Origin: Verrucomicrobiales bacterium | Lineage (GTDB): Bacteria; Verrucomicrobiota; Verrucomicrobiia; Verrucomicrobiales; DEV007 | Reading direction: 5' to 3' | DNA: 64,000 nucleotides | Assembly (NCBI GenBank): GCA_024638765.1 | Contig: JAHEJT010000008.1 | Coordinates: forward strand, 1 to 64,000 | In this document: one piece after another, positions 1 through 7,270 of the stretch | Layout of the letters: each line of letters starts with the position of its first letter | Position numbering within the stretch: the first letter of the stretch is position 1 | The notes under the pieces: model-generated | Database searches by the model: none | What the model was told of the DNA's origin: nothing | The model's input: only the letters and a program-made list of their open reading frames with translations | Position numbers and translations under genes: made by a program

Positions 1-228
1 GAACTTGCTGTGGGGCAAGGTATACTCCTTCCCGTTTTCCATCTTGATCGTCACGGTGGTCGCGGATCCCCCCAAGATGCTGGCCTTGATCTCCCGCCCC
101 TCACGATCCCTGAAGGCCCGCACTTCCGCCGCGGCGATTCCCGTGCCCGCAGCAAATACCAGGAAAAGCCCCACGCAGGTCAATCTTCTCCCGGAACCGG
201 CTCTAACTGAGAGTGTTCTCCATTTCAT
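1..228 (-). CDS. Exported SHD1-like protein, N-terminal fragment
   Basis: The reading frame starts at the ATG complementary to 226-228 and runs 76 codons without a stop to the window edge, so only the N-terminus is visible. Residues about 1-35 look like a signal peptide: a basic stretch with several Arg, then a hydrophobic core (VGLFLVFAAG) ending in small residues (IAAAE). The mature part begins RAFRDREGREIKASI and continues into a short beta-type repeat ending KEYTLPHSKF. This resembles the SHD1 (Sla1 homology 1) module common in exported proteins of Verrucomicrobia and Planctomycetes. An AGAGGGG ribosome binding site lies 9 nt upstream. Function is unknown; the SHD1 assignment is by eye from a partial domain. 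Confidence 0.6.
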   Translation of the reverse strand, partial: MKWRTLSVRAGSGRRLTCVGLFLVFAAGTGIAAAEVRAFRDREGREIKASILGGSATTVTIKMENGKEYTLPHSKF

Positions 229-375
229 ATTGTGATGCCCCTCTGATAGTTATCCTCAACTGCTCAGCTTAGCGTGGGATCGCGGAAAGAAAAGGGAGAA
301 ATCCCCGTCCTCTTCCCCGCCCCCCTGACCTCCGGAATCTCACAGCTCCGAGAGCGAACCCGCTCTCCCCGCCGC

Positions 376-1014
376 TCACTCCCCGACAAAGGGATTTGTC
401 CGGCGCTCTTCACCGATCGTCGTCGGCGGCCCATGACCCGGATACACGGTCACCTCGTCGCCCAGCGGATACAATTGCGATCGAATTCCGTTCACCAGGG
501 CGTTATGATCTCCATTCGGAAAATCGGTCCGCCCAATGCTGCCCTGAAAAAGCACGTCTCCGGAAAAGACCACGGGGCCCTCCCGCTCCTCGTCGTCCAG
601 GGGCTCGGGCACAAAACAGATGCTGTCCGGCGAATGACCGGGAATGTGCAGCACTCGGAACTTTCTCCCCAAAGCACTCAACCCTGCGGCATCGCCGAGC
701 ACTTCATCAACTTCCACCGCTTCAGGCGCGGGCCCGAGACCCAGTCCCGCAAAAAGCGTCTCCAGGGTAAGCTCCGGCGTAATTTCTTCGCGAGCGAACA
801 CAGCGCACCCGTGCTCGCGGCGAATCCTGGCGGCATCCATGACATGATCATAATGTCCATGTGTTAGAAACAAGGCTCCGACTTGCACCCCCTTCTCCTT
901 GAGCCAGTCTCCCGCGCCCTCAGGCGCATCGATGAGAATCGATCCCTCCGGGGCGGCCAGAAGGTATCCATTGGTCGCCGCGATTCCACCCGTATAGATA
1001 TCAATATTGAACAT
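376..1014 (-). CDS. MBL-fold metallohydrolase (glyoxalase II-like)
   Basis: This 212-residue soluble protein has the metal ligand set of the metallo-beta-lactamase fold: a THGHYDHV motif near residue 52, a following HIPGHS histidine, the bridging Asp in FSGDVLF and a late VYPGHGP histidine. Length and motif spacing fit small hydroxyacylglutathione hydrolase-like (YcbL/GloB type) thioesterases that bind two metal ions. The true substrate cannot be told from sequence. No membrane segment or signal peptide is visible, so it should be cytosolic. It is transcribed divergently from the prc protease gene across a 204-bp gap that must hold both promoters; I found no convincing -35/-10 pair there. Confidence 0.88.
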   Translation of the reverse strand: MFNIDIYTGGIAATNGYLLAAPEGSILIDAPEGAGDWLKEKGVQVGALFLTHGHYDHVMDAARIRREHGCAVFAREEITPELTLETLFAGLGLGPAPEAVEVDEVLGDAAGLSALGRKFRVLHIPGHSPDSICFVPEPLDDEEREGPVVFSGDVLFQGSIGRTDFPNGDHNALVNGIRSQLYPLGDEVTVYPGHGPPTTIGEERRTNPFVGE

Positions 1015-1218
1015 TATTGTCCCGCCGGTTAACTAATCCTAATGATTCCCTAACCGCCCCTGACTCTCATTCCTGAAAACATCCGCCGCTGCACACATTT
1101 TAGACCCCCTGAAAGCCAACAATTGATTAGACTTTTCCAGTGCATTAGGGGACATTATTCGATCTGAAATCTCACTTCTACGCGTAAAGGCCGCGCCTTT
1201 GCGAACGAAAACTCACAC

Positions 1219-3555
1219 ATGACGTCCACCCGAGACCGCGTCCTCACGTTCCTGCTCTTCGCTTGCCTCGCAATCGGTGCTCCTGTGGCCGGTGCCGCCG
1301 AAGCCAAATACGGCCAGGTCTCTAAGGCCGTCGGCAAGATGCTGGAGGATCATCACTACAGCCAGCTCGACTTTGAAGACCACATCTCACGCCAGTTGCT
1401 CGAAAACTATTTTGAGGCGCTCGATTACAACCGGCGGTTCTTCACGCAAGAGGACATCACCCGATTCCAAGCGCAACACAGCAACTTCCTCGATGACCAG
1501 GTCAAGGCGGGCAATGCCGACGCGGCTTTCCAGATATACGACCTTTACGAAAAACGCGTTCGTGAACGCATCGCCAAGGTAACAAAACTTCTGGAGGAAG
1601 GTGAGTTCGACTACACTCTCGATGAGACTATCGAAATCAGCCGGAAAGATTCTACCTGGCCGACCGACGAAGTCGACGCCGATAATCTCTGGCGCTTGAG
1701 CATTAAGAACCAGCTGCTCCAGGAGCATCTGGCTCTGATCGCCGAGCAGAAGGCGAAGAAAGAAAGCGAGGAAGAGGACGAATCGCCATCAGACGAAAAT
1801 TCCAATTCGCCTGAGTCCGAACTGGAAGCCGAAGCCGAGCCCGAAGAGAAGAAAGATCCCGACCGCGAGATCAGGGACAAACTCATCAAGCGCTGGGATC
1901 GCGTCCTCAAAAGTCTCGATGACAATGACAAGGAGGAAGTCGTCAATATTTTTCTCACCGCGCTGGCGATGACCTACGATCCCCACTCGGATTATTTCAG
2001 TTTTCGCGACCTCGCCAATTTCGAAATCAGCATGCGCCACTCTCTGACCGGGATCGGGGCGATGCTCAGCATGGTCGACGGCATGGCGGAGATTCAGGGC
2101 CTCGTCGTGGCCGGCCCCGCGCACAAGAGCAAACAACTGAACGTCAACGATCGTATCGTCGCGGTGGGACAAGGTATCGAAGGGGAGATGGTGGATATCG
2201 TCGACATGAAACTACCCAAGGTCGTCGAGCTTATCCGCGGCCAAAAAGGATCCATCGTCCGGCTTAAAGTCGTCCCCGCGGGAAGTGACAGCGCCGCCAC
2301 CAAGGAGATCGTCATCGTCCGCGATACCGTGGAATTGAAAGACAAACTCGCCAACGCGGAACTCATCGAAACCAAGGACGTAAACGGACAAGATGTGCGC
2401 ATCGGCTGGATCAATCTTTATTCTTTTTACGCAGACATGAACGGAGGCTCCACTTCCACGACCGTCGACGTCCGGCGCCTGCTCGAAAGGCTCATGAGGG
2501 AGAATATTGACGGCCTCGTCCTCGACCTGCGAGGCAACGGCGGTGGTTCCCTGGAGGAAGCCATCAATCTGACGGGGCTTTTCATTCAGCGAGGACCCGT
2601 CGTCCAGTCAAAAGACTGGCGCGGCAATATCGATTTCCGTCGCTCGCGCAACCGTTACCCGGTTTACGACGGACCTCTCGTGGTCCTTACGGATAAAGCC
2701 AGCGCGTCTGCCAGCGAAATTCTTGCCGCCGCGCTTCAGGATTACAACCGCTCTCTCATCGTCGGCGAGAAATCGACCTTCGGGAAAGGGACCGTCCAGA
2801 CCATCATGCACGTGTCCCGTGAGATGCCCATTTTCGCGGACAGAGAACGCGCCGGGGCGCTTAAGGTCACCATCCAGAAATTTTACCGGATCGCCGGCGG
2901 CTCCACCCAGCTCCGCGGGGTGGTGCCCGACCTGACCCTTCCCTTCCGCACCGATGCCCTTGAGATCGGCGAGGAATCCCTCGAAAACCCCCTGGCCTAC
3001 GATACGATTCCCCCGCAACAGTTTGTCCCTCACTCGGCCACCCCCTTCCCGACTCAGGCCCTCCGCGACCGGCTTCACAAACGCATCGCGCACGATCCTG
3101 AGTTCCAATACGTCATGGAAGACAGCAAGCGTATCAAGGAGCGCTTCGACAAGAACCTCGTCTCCCTCAATAAGGAAGAGCGCCTCCGGGAGGCGGCGGA
3201 AAACAAGCAGCGGCTCGAAGATCGAGACGCCGAACGCCGCGACCGGTTCGCCAAGATTCGCGAGACCGAAAAGGGTCTTTACACCACTTACAAACTCACG
3301 CTCGACAACGTCGATGAGACCACGCTCACGTTGCGCGACGATTTTTCGAAGGAAGAATCCAGCGGGATGATCATGGCGGGCAGCGATTCCGCGGATGAGT
3401 CACTCGAATACCCGCACGGTTTCGAACCCGTGAAACGGGAAGCCCTGCACGTCCTGGAAGATCTGATCGAGATCAATCGCACCAACGCCGCCCGCACCGT
3501 CAAGGTCTCCAACCCGCCCGGTGAAAAGGAACCCGCCCCTGCGCGCGTCCCTTGA
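1219..3555 (+). CDS. prc: Tail-specific carboxy-terminal protease Prc/Tsp (S41 family)
   Basis: A 778-residue periplasmic S41 protease. Residues 1-27 form a signal peptide (LTFLLFACLAIGAPVAGA). An N-terminal helical region is followed by a PDZ domain (about 265-355), the S41 protease core and a C-terminal Tsp-type helical domain. The Ser/Lys dyad is clear: S497 within SASASEI and K523 within STFGKGTV; GNGGGSL is the substrate-pocket loop. Length matches E. coli Tsp rather than the shorter CtpA. A Glu/Asp/Ser-rich insert (about residues 178-215) between the N-terminal helices and the PDZ is unusual. In characterised Tsp enzymes the role is to trim or degrade periplasmic proteins such as peptidoglycan hydrolases and PBP3, which would fit the envelope genes elsewhere in the window. 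Confidence 0.95.
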   Translation: MTSTRDRVLTFLLFACLAIGAPVAGAAEAKYGQVSKAVGKMLEDHHYSQLDFEDHISRQLLENYFEALDYNRRFFTQEDITRFQAQHSNFLDDQVKAGNADAAFQIYDLYEKRVRERIAKVTKLLEEGEFDYTLDETIEISRKDSTWPTDEVDADNLWRLSIKNQLLQEHLALIAEQKAKKESEEEDESPSDENSNSPESELEAEAEPEEKKDPDREIRDKLIKRWDRVLKSLDDNDKEEVVNIFLTALAMTYDPHSDYFSFRDLANFEISMRHSLTGIGAMLSMVDGMAEIQGLVVAGPAHKSKQLNVNDRIVAVGQGIEGEMVDIVDMKLPKVVELIRGQKGSIVRLKVVPAGSDSAATKEIVIVRDTVELKDKLANAELIETKDVNGQDVRIGWINLYSFYADMNGGSTSTTVDVRRLLERLMRENIDGLVLDLRGNGGGSLEEAINLTGLFIQRGPVVQSKDWRGNIDFRRSRNRYPVYDGPLVVLTDKASASASEILAAALQDYNRSLIVGEKSTFGKGTVQTIMHVSREMPIFADRERAGALKVTIQKFYRIAGGSTQLRGVVPDLTLPFRTDALEIGEESLENPLAYDTIPPQQFVPHSATPFPTQALRDRLHKRIAHDPEFQYVMEDSKRIKERFDKNLVSLNKEERLREAAENKQRLEDRDAERRDRFAKIRETEKGLYTTYKLTLDNVDETTLTLRDDFSKEESSGMIMAGSDSADESLEYPHGFEPVKREALHVLEDLIEINRTNAARTVKVSNPPGEKEPAPARVP

Positions 3556-3702
3556 CCTGAAATTCAACCTCTCTGCGCCCTGGCACCCGGCTCCGGCCCG
3601 CCGAGCTTTACCCGGCCCGCCCGAATTCCCTGCCTTCGCGCCCTGCCGCCGAGGCCATCGACATGGCCCTGGCTTTCTGCCACAATCCGTCCCGATTCGC
3701 CC

Positions 3703-4377
3703 ATGAACAGCACGAAATCGGATGCCAGCCCCCACACCGCGACACCGGTCCCCGAAGCCGCGCACCTCGTCGATCACCCGCTCATCCTCGACCGGCTGAC
3801 GCGAGTCCGCGACACCACCACCTCGCCGGAAGAATTCCGCCGCAGCGTGCACGAAATCACCCAGCTGATGGCCTTCGAAGTCACCCGGGATTTCCGAACT
3901 TCTCCCCGCAAGGTGAGCACCCCCCTCGATTCCGCCACCGGCGGGGAAATCGCCGTCCCCATCGTTCTCGTCCCCATCCTCCGGGCGGGGCTCGGCATGC
4001 TCAACGGCTTTCTCCATATCCTGCGCGAAGCCCGCGTCGGACACATCGGCATGTTCCGGAATGAAACAACCCTCCTGCCCGAAAATTATTACTGCAACCT
4101 CCCCGACGATCTCGACCAGGCGGAAGTGTTGCTCATCGATCCCATGCTCGCCACGGGCAACAGCAGCTCCGAAGCCGTCAAGCGCCTCAAGGAAAACGGC
4201 GCCAGACGCATTCGCTTCGTCTGCCTCGTAAGCTGCCCCGAGGGCATCACCCACTTTCATGCCGAAAACCCCGACGTCCCCATTTACACCGCCGCTATCG
4301 ACCGGGGACTCAATGAAATTGGATACATCGTCCCGGGACTCGGCGACGCCGGTGATCGCTATTTCGGCACCCTTTGA
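3703..4377 (+). CDS. upp: Uracil phosphoribosyltransferase
   Basis: A 224-residue pyrimidine salvage enzyme converting uracil plus PRPP to UMP in the cytosol. The PRPP-binding signature is read as LLIDPMLATGNSS (about residues 141-153). The C-terminal uracil-binding segment GYIVPGLGDAGDRYFG is the family hallmark, and PILRAGLGM is the usual internal motif. The N-terminus is about 15 residues longer than the typical 208-residue enzyme, with a Ser/Thr/Pro-rich leader, so an internal start is possible, but no better-placed ATG precedes the conserved HPL segment. It lies 147 bp after prc and 31 bp before the yggS homologue, suggesting a upp-yggS unit. Confidence 0.96.
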   Translation: MNSTKSDASPHTATPVPEAAHLVDHPLILDRLTRVRDTTTSPEEFRRSVHEITQLMAFEVTRDFRTSPRKVSTPLDSATGGEIAVPIVLVPILRAGLGMLNGFLHILREARVGHIGMFRNETTLLPENYYCNLPDDLDQAEVLLIDPMLATGNSSSEAVKRLKENGARRIRFVCLVSCPEGITHFHAENPDVPIYTAAIDRGLNEIGYIVPGLGDAGDRYFGTL

Positions 4378-4408
4378 GCGGTAACCGGATCCCCGGGTTT
4401 TTCATGCC

Positions 4409-5125
4409 ATGGAAGTCGCCACCGATATCGCCGAGAATCTCGCGCGCGTCAGAGATGAAATCGCAGGCGCCGCTCTGCGCGCCGGCCGCGATAATTCGGA
4501 GATCGAATTGATCGCCGTCTCCAAGACCTGGCCCGCCGAAGTCATTCGCGCAGCGGCCGCCGCAGGCCAATCGATTTTTGGCGAAAACAAGGTCCAGGAG
4601 GCCATCGTCAAGATTCCCATGCTGTCGACCCGGCTGGAATGGCACCTCATCGGCCACCTCCAGAAAAACAAGGTCCGCAAAATCCTGCCCTTCGTGTCCA
4701 CCATCCACAGCATTGACTCGCTGGAACTTGCGCTCCAGGTCGATCGCATCGCAGGGGAACTGGGACTTTTTCCCAAGGTCTATCTCGAAGTCAATATTGC
4801 CGGGGAAGGAAGCAAACACGGTTTTTCTCCCGGCGAACTCCGCGCGGAAATCGATCCCCTTCTCGATCTGGATCGGCTCGAGGTGCTGGGTCTCATGGTG
4901 ATTCCGCCCTTTGATCCGGATCCCGAACTTTCGCGCCCGCACTACATCGCCTTGCGCGAGCTGAAGGAGGAACTGGAGACAAACGCCGGCGTCCCGCTCC
5001 CCAAACTCTCCATGGGCATGAGTCACGATTTCGCGGTAGCCATCGAGGAAGGCGCCACCAGCGTCCGGGTCGGCACCGCAATCTTCGGGAAACGGAAGAA
5101 TACCATCCGCGCCCCGGGGGAGTAA
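4409..5125 (+). CDS. yggS: YggS-type PLP homeostasis protein
   Basis: This 238-residue protein is a PLPBP (YggS/PROSC) family member, a single-domain TIM-barrel pyridoxal-phosphate binder. The PLP lysine sits in IAVSKTWP near residue 37. The family segments FGENKVQEA, WHLIGHLQKNK and LSMGMSHDF follow in the usual order, as does the phosphate-binding end IRVGTAIFG-like (here VRVGTAIFG). Members have no known catalytic activity and are thought to buffer PLP and keep B6 vitamers in balance. The family often lies beside cell-division or proline-synthesis genes; here it follows upp. The stop codon is immediately followed by a heptameric repeat tract. Confidence 0.93.
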   Translation: MEVATDIAENLARVRDEIAGAALRAGRDNSEIELIAVSKTWPAEVIRAAAAAGQSIFGENKVQEAIVKIPMLSTRLEWHLIGHLQKNKVRKILPFVSTIHSIDSLELALQVDRIAGELGLFPKVYLEVNIAGEGSKHGFSPGELRAEIDPLLDLDRLEVLGLMVIPPFDPDPELSRPHYIALRELKEELETNAGVPLPKLSMGMSHDFAVAIEEGATSVRVGTAIFGKRKNTIRAPGE

Positions 5126-5256
5126 GGAGTGAGAAGTAAATAGTAAGTAGTGAATAGTAGTTGGTGAGGAGATCGTCGTATCGAGCATCCGGCCCACTAA
5201 TCACTCCCCCACTACTCACTACTCACTGCTCACTATTCACTATTCACTATTCACTC
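5126..5256. repeat. Heptameric short-repeat tract, two inverted arms
   Basis: The left arm (about 5126-5160) reads as GTGAGAAGTAAATAGTAAG-type steps of G-T-A-G and T-G-A-A-T-A-G. The right arm (about 5195-5256) carries the complementary heptads ACTCACT/ATTCACT repeated at least six times. Together they can fold back on each other. The same heptad family recurs at 24460-24503. The last heptads of the right arm encode the C-terminal VNSE and stop codon of manA on the other strand, so the tract borders or invades two genes. No protein-coding role of its own is visible. Confidence 0.75.
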
Positions 5257-6211
5257 CCCCCACCCCCGTCACCAGCACCACGGCCTCACCCTCCCGGGAC
5301 ACCAGCTCCCGGCCCGCGCCCTCGGCGCAAGCCGGCACCAGGAAAAAATCTCCCGCGGTAAACTCTCGGCTGCCGCAGGCCACCCGACCCGTCACCACCG
5401 TGACAATCGCAAATTCTCTCTCCGAATTGGCGGGACGGCCCGCTCCCTCCGGCAGGGACCACTCTTCCACCGTGAACTCGGGACATTCCACCAGGGTCTC
5501 GCCGTTGCGCAGGCCCATCCCCGGTGCCACGTCCGCAAAATCAATGCACCGCAACGATTCCTCCACGTGCAACTCCCGCGGTTTCCCGTCCAATCCCACC
5601 CGGTTCCAATCGAAGACGCGATACGTCGTGTCGCTGTTCTGCTGGATCTCGTAAATCAAGAGCCCCGCGCCGATCGCATGCAGTCGTCCGCTGGGGATAA
5701 AAATAAAATCGCCGGTGGAAACGAGAATGCGATGTACTTGGTCTTCCGTCTTTCCTTCCGCGATCCCAGCCTCAAAATCGGCGCGGGTAACTCCGGGCTC
5801 GAGCCCCACATAGAGCACCGCCCCCGGCACAGCATCGGCGATGTACCACATCTCGGTCTTGGGTTCTCCGCCGAGTTCGGGCGCCACTTCCGCCGGCGGA
5901 TGCACCTGGATGGAGAGACGGTCGCGGGCATCCAGAATTTTCAGAAGCAGTGGAAACGGTCCCGAGGTATTTTCTAAACTGGCGCCAAAAATTTTCTCGC
6001 GCGCGCCCTGCCACAATTGCCCGAGAGTTTTTCCCTCCCACTCCACGGGCCCGGTGACCACGCTCATGGCTTCCGCACGGTCGGATACTTCCCACGACTC
6101 GCCATAAGGCACTTCCGCCCGGGGCAGCGCCCGGCCGTAACGGTTCTCCAACTCTCTCCCGCCCCAGACGCGCTCCTGGTAAATCGGTTCAAATACGATC
6201 GGCTCCTTCAT
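5240..6211 (-). CDS. manA: Mannose-6-phosphate isomerase, class I
   Basis: A 323-residue type I phosphomannose isomerase interconverting mannose-6-phosphate and fructose-6-phosphate, feeding GDP-mannose and glycan synthesis. The cupin metal site is visible in SIQVHPPAE (residues about 96-104), followed by KTEMWYI and the later IPSGRLHAIG with its metal histidine. FEPIYQERVWGG at the N-terminus is typical of the short Bacillus-type enzyme. I place the start at the ATG at 6209-6211 because it precedes this conserved segment; a GTG four codons upstream is in frame. The last four codons and the stop lie in the heptameric repeat, so the C-terminus has probably been remodelled. Confidence 0.93.
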   Translation of the reverse strand: MKEPIVFEPIYQERVWGGRELENRYGRALPRAEVPYGESWEVSDRAEAMSVVTGPVEWEGKTLGQLWQGAREKIFGASLENTSGPFPLLLKILDARDRLSIQVHPPAEVAPELGGEPKTEMWYIADAVPGAVLYVGLEPGVTRADFEAGIAEGKTEDQVHRILVSTGDFIFIPSGRLHAIGAGLLIYEIQQNSDTTYRVFDWNRVGLDGKPRELHVEESLRCIDFADVAPGMGLRNGETLVECPEFTVEEWSLPEGAGRPANSEREFAIVTVVTGRVACGSREFTAGDFFLVPACAEGAGRELVSREGEAVVLVTGVGGVNSE

Positions 6212-6340
6212 ACTTCCGCACACCTACCAGATCTCCATTCCCCCTGACAAACCAAACCCGTCATCCTGAACCTTCGTGAGACAGGCTGCCCGCCCTGAGC
6301 CCGCCTGTCTCGAGCCTGACAAGGTCGTCGCAGGACGCTT

Positions 6341-6370
6341 CGGCGGCTCCGCGGGACTCGTCGCCCTACC
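6341..6370 (-). repeat. Dispersed 30-bp repeat, copy A
   Basis: Read on the minus strand, this segment begins GGTAGGGCGACG and ends GAGCCGCCG. It matches 28 of 30 positions with the plus-strand segment 23984-24013, so two near-identical copies lie in opposite orientation 17.6 kb apart. It sits in the 250-bp gap between manA and the DUF2064 gene, next to a tandem repeat. Confidence 0.8.
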
Positions 6371-6477
6371 TTCGCCAAGCGAGAATTCGACCTGTCCCTA
6401 CTCATCCCTCCTACCTTCGCCAAGCGAGAATTCGACCTGTCCCTACTCATCCCTCGACCCGTCCCTACTCATCCCTC
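6366..6477. repeat. 45-bp tandem repeat, two and a half copies
   Basis: Copy 1 (6366-6410) and copy 2 (6411-6455) are identical, each starting CTACCTTCGCCAAGCGAGAA and ending TACTCATCCCTC. A partial third copy (6456-6477) repeats the last 22 bases with one mismatch. The third copy runs into the 3' end of the neighbouring minus-strand gene and supplies its final codons and stop (stop at 6465-6467). Recent slippage or duplication is the likely origin. Confidence 0.9.
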
Positions 6478-7106
6478 ATCCTTCCAACAACCGCCTGCCA
6501 ATCCGCCACCTTATCCACGTCGCGGAGCGTCTCCAACAGTGCGGTCTCCAATCCCGCCCCTTTCGCGGCCGCGACCGTCGCCTCGAGCGTGTCGCCCGAA
6601 CTCCACGGAATCCCGTCGAAAAGCGCCTCGTGCAGCCGCTGCATCGCGACGAGGTAATACCCCCCGTCCTCGCTTGGCCCCAACACCACGTCGACGCCAC
6701 CCTTCGACAGTAGCGACCACGCCCGCGTCAAGGTGTCGGCACTGACATCGACGCAATCCGTGCCCACCGCCGCCACCGCCTCGAAGCCGTCCGAGAAAGC
6801 GGTCGCGAATCCCTCGCGAAGCCGCGCGCCAAGATCCCCTGCCGCCTGGGCTGCGAACTCGGCCTCAGGCCCTCCCACAGCTCCCAGAAGCTCGGAAACC
6901 CACGCCTCGATCTCCCGTGCCCGCCCGGGAGGATCGAAGAGCACCCGGAGCCGGACGCCCTCCAGCCGGCCGAGCACCCCGAAAACGGCTCCCACCAGCC
7001 GACGGTAGATCGCCACCGCCTCCGCGTCCCCGACGGCCCGTGCCAGGCGGGTTTTCACCCTGCCTTCTTCGGGGTATTTCAAATAGACCAGGACCAGAGA
7101 TTCCAC
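6465..7106 (-). CDS. DUF2064 / TIGR04282-type glycosyltransferase
   Basis: A 213-residue GT-A fold protein. The N-terminal YPEEGRVKTRLA segment (about residues 11-22) and the GPSEDGGYYLV motif (near 143-153) are the two signatures of the DUF2064 family, whose members are relatives of nucleotidyl-sugar transferases such as CofC and MobA. A VGTDCVDVS acidic motif in the middle would bind the metal and nucleotide. The real donor and acceptor are not known for the family. The C-terminal residues RMRDE and the stop are encoded by the 45-bp tandem repeat, suggesting that repeat spread altered the end of the gene. It lies divergent from ftsK across 164 bp. Confidence 0.85.
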   Translation of the reverse strand: MESLVLVYLKYPEEGRVKTRLARAVGDAEAVAIYRRLVGAVFGVLGRLEGVRLRVLFDPPGRAREIEAWVSELLGAVGGPEAEFAAQAAGDLGARLREGFATAFSDGFEAVAAVGTDCVDVSADTLTRAWSLLSKGGVDVVLGPSEDGGYYLVAMQRLHEALFDGIPWSSGDTLEATVAAAKGAGLETALLETLRDVDKVADWQAVVGRMRDE

Positions 7107-7181
7107 GGAATTTAAGGTATTCTAATGATCAGGATATCTCAGATATTCGTTGATCCATGCCCGCGCAGCGGCTATTATTCC

Positions 7182-7213
7182 ATGGATTCACTGTAATTTA
7201 TTAAGTAATCCAT
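7182..7213. promoter_or_regulatory. Inverted repeat in the ftsK upstream region
   Basis: ATGGATT (7182-7188) and AATCCAT (7207-7213) form a perfect 7-bp inverted repeat with an 18-bp A+T-rich spacer, in the unusually A+T-rich 164-bp gap between the DUF2064 gene and ftsK. It could be an operator or simply part of the promoter; no regulator is identifiable. Low confidence. Confidence 0.3.
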
Positions 7214-7270
7214 AAAATCAATAAGGCTTGGCCTTCCCTCCCCCGTCGCCTCTGAGCCGAGCATTGCTTC

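Noticed and set aside
274-867. Plus-strand ORF opposite the MBL-fold gene
   Set aside because: Antisense to a well-supported gene with all metal-binding motifs; typical high-G+C shadow frame.
6501-6509. TTATCCACG resembling a DnaA box
   Set aside because: Single copy inside a coding region with no cluster or A+T-rich unwinding element nearby.
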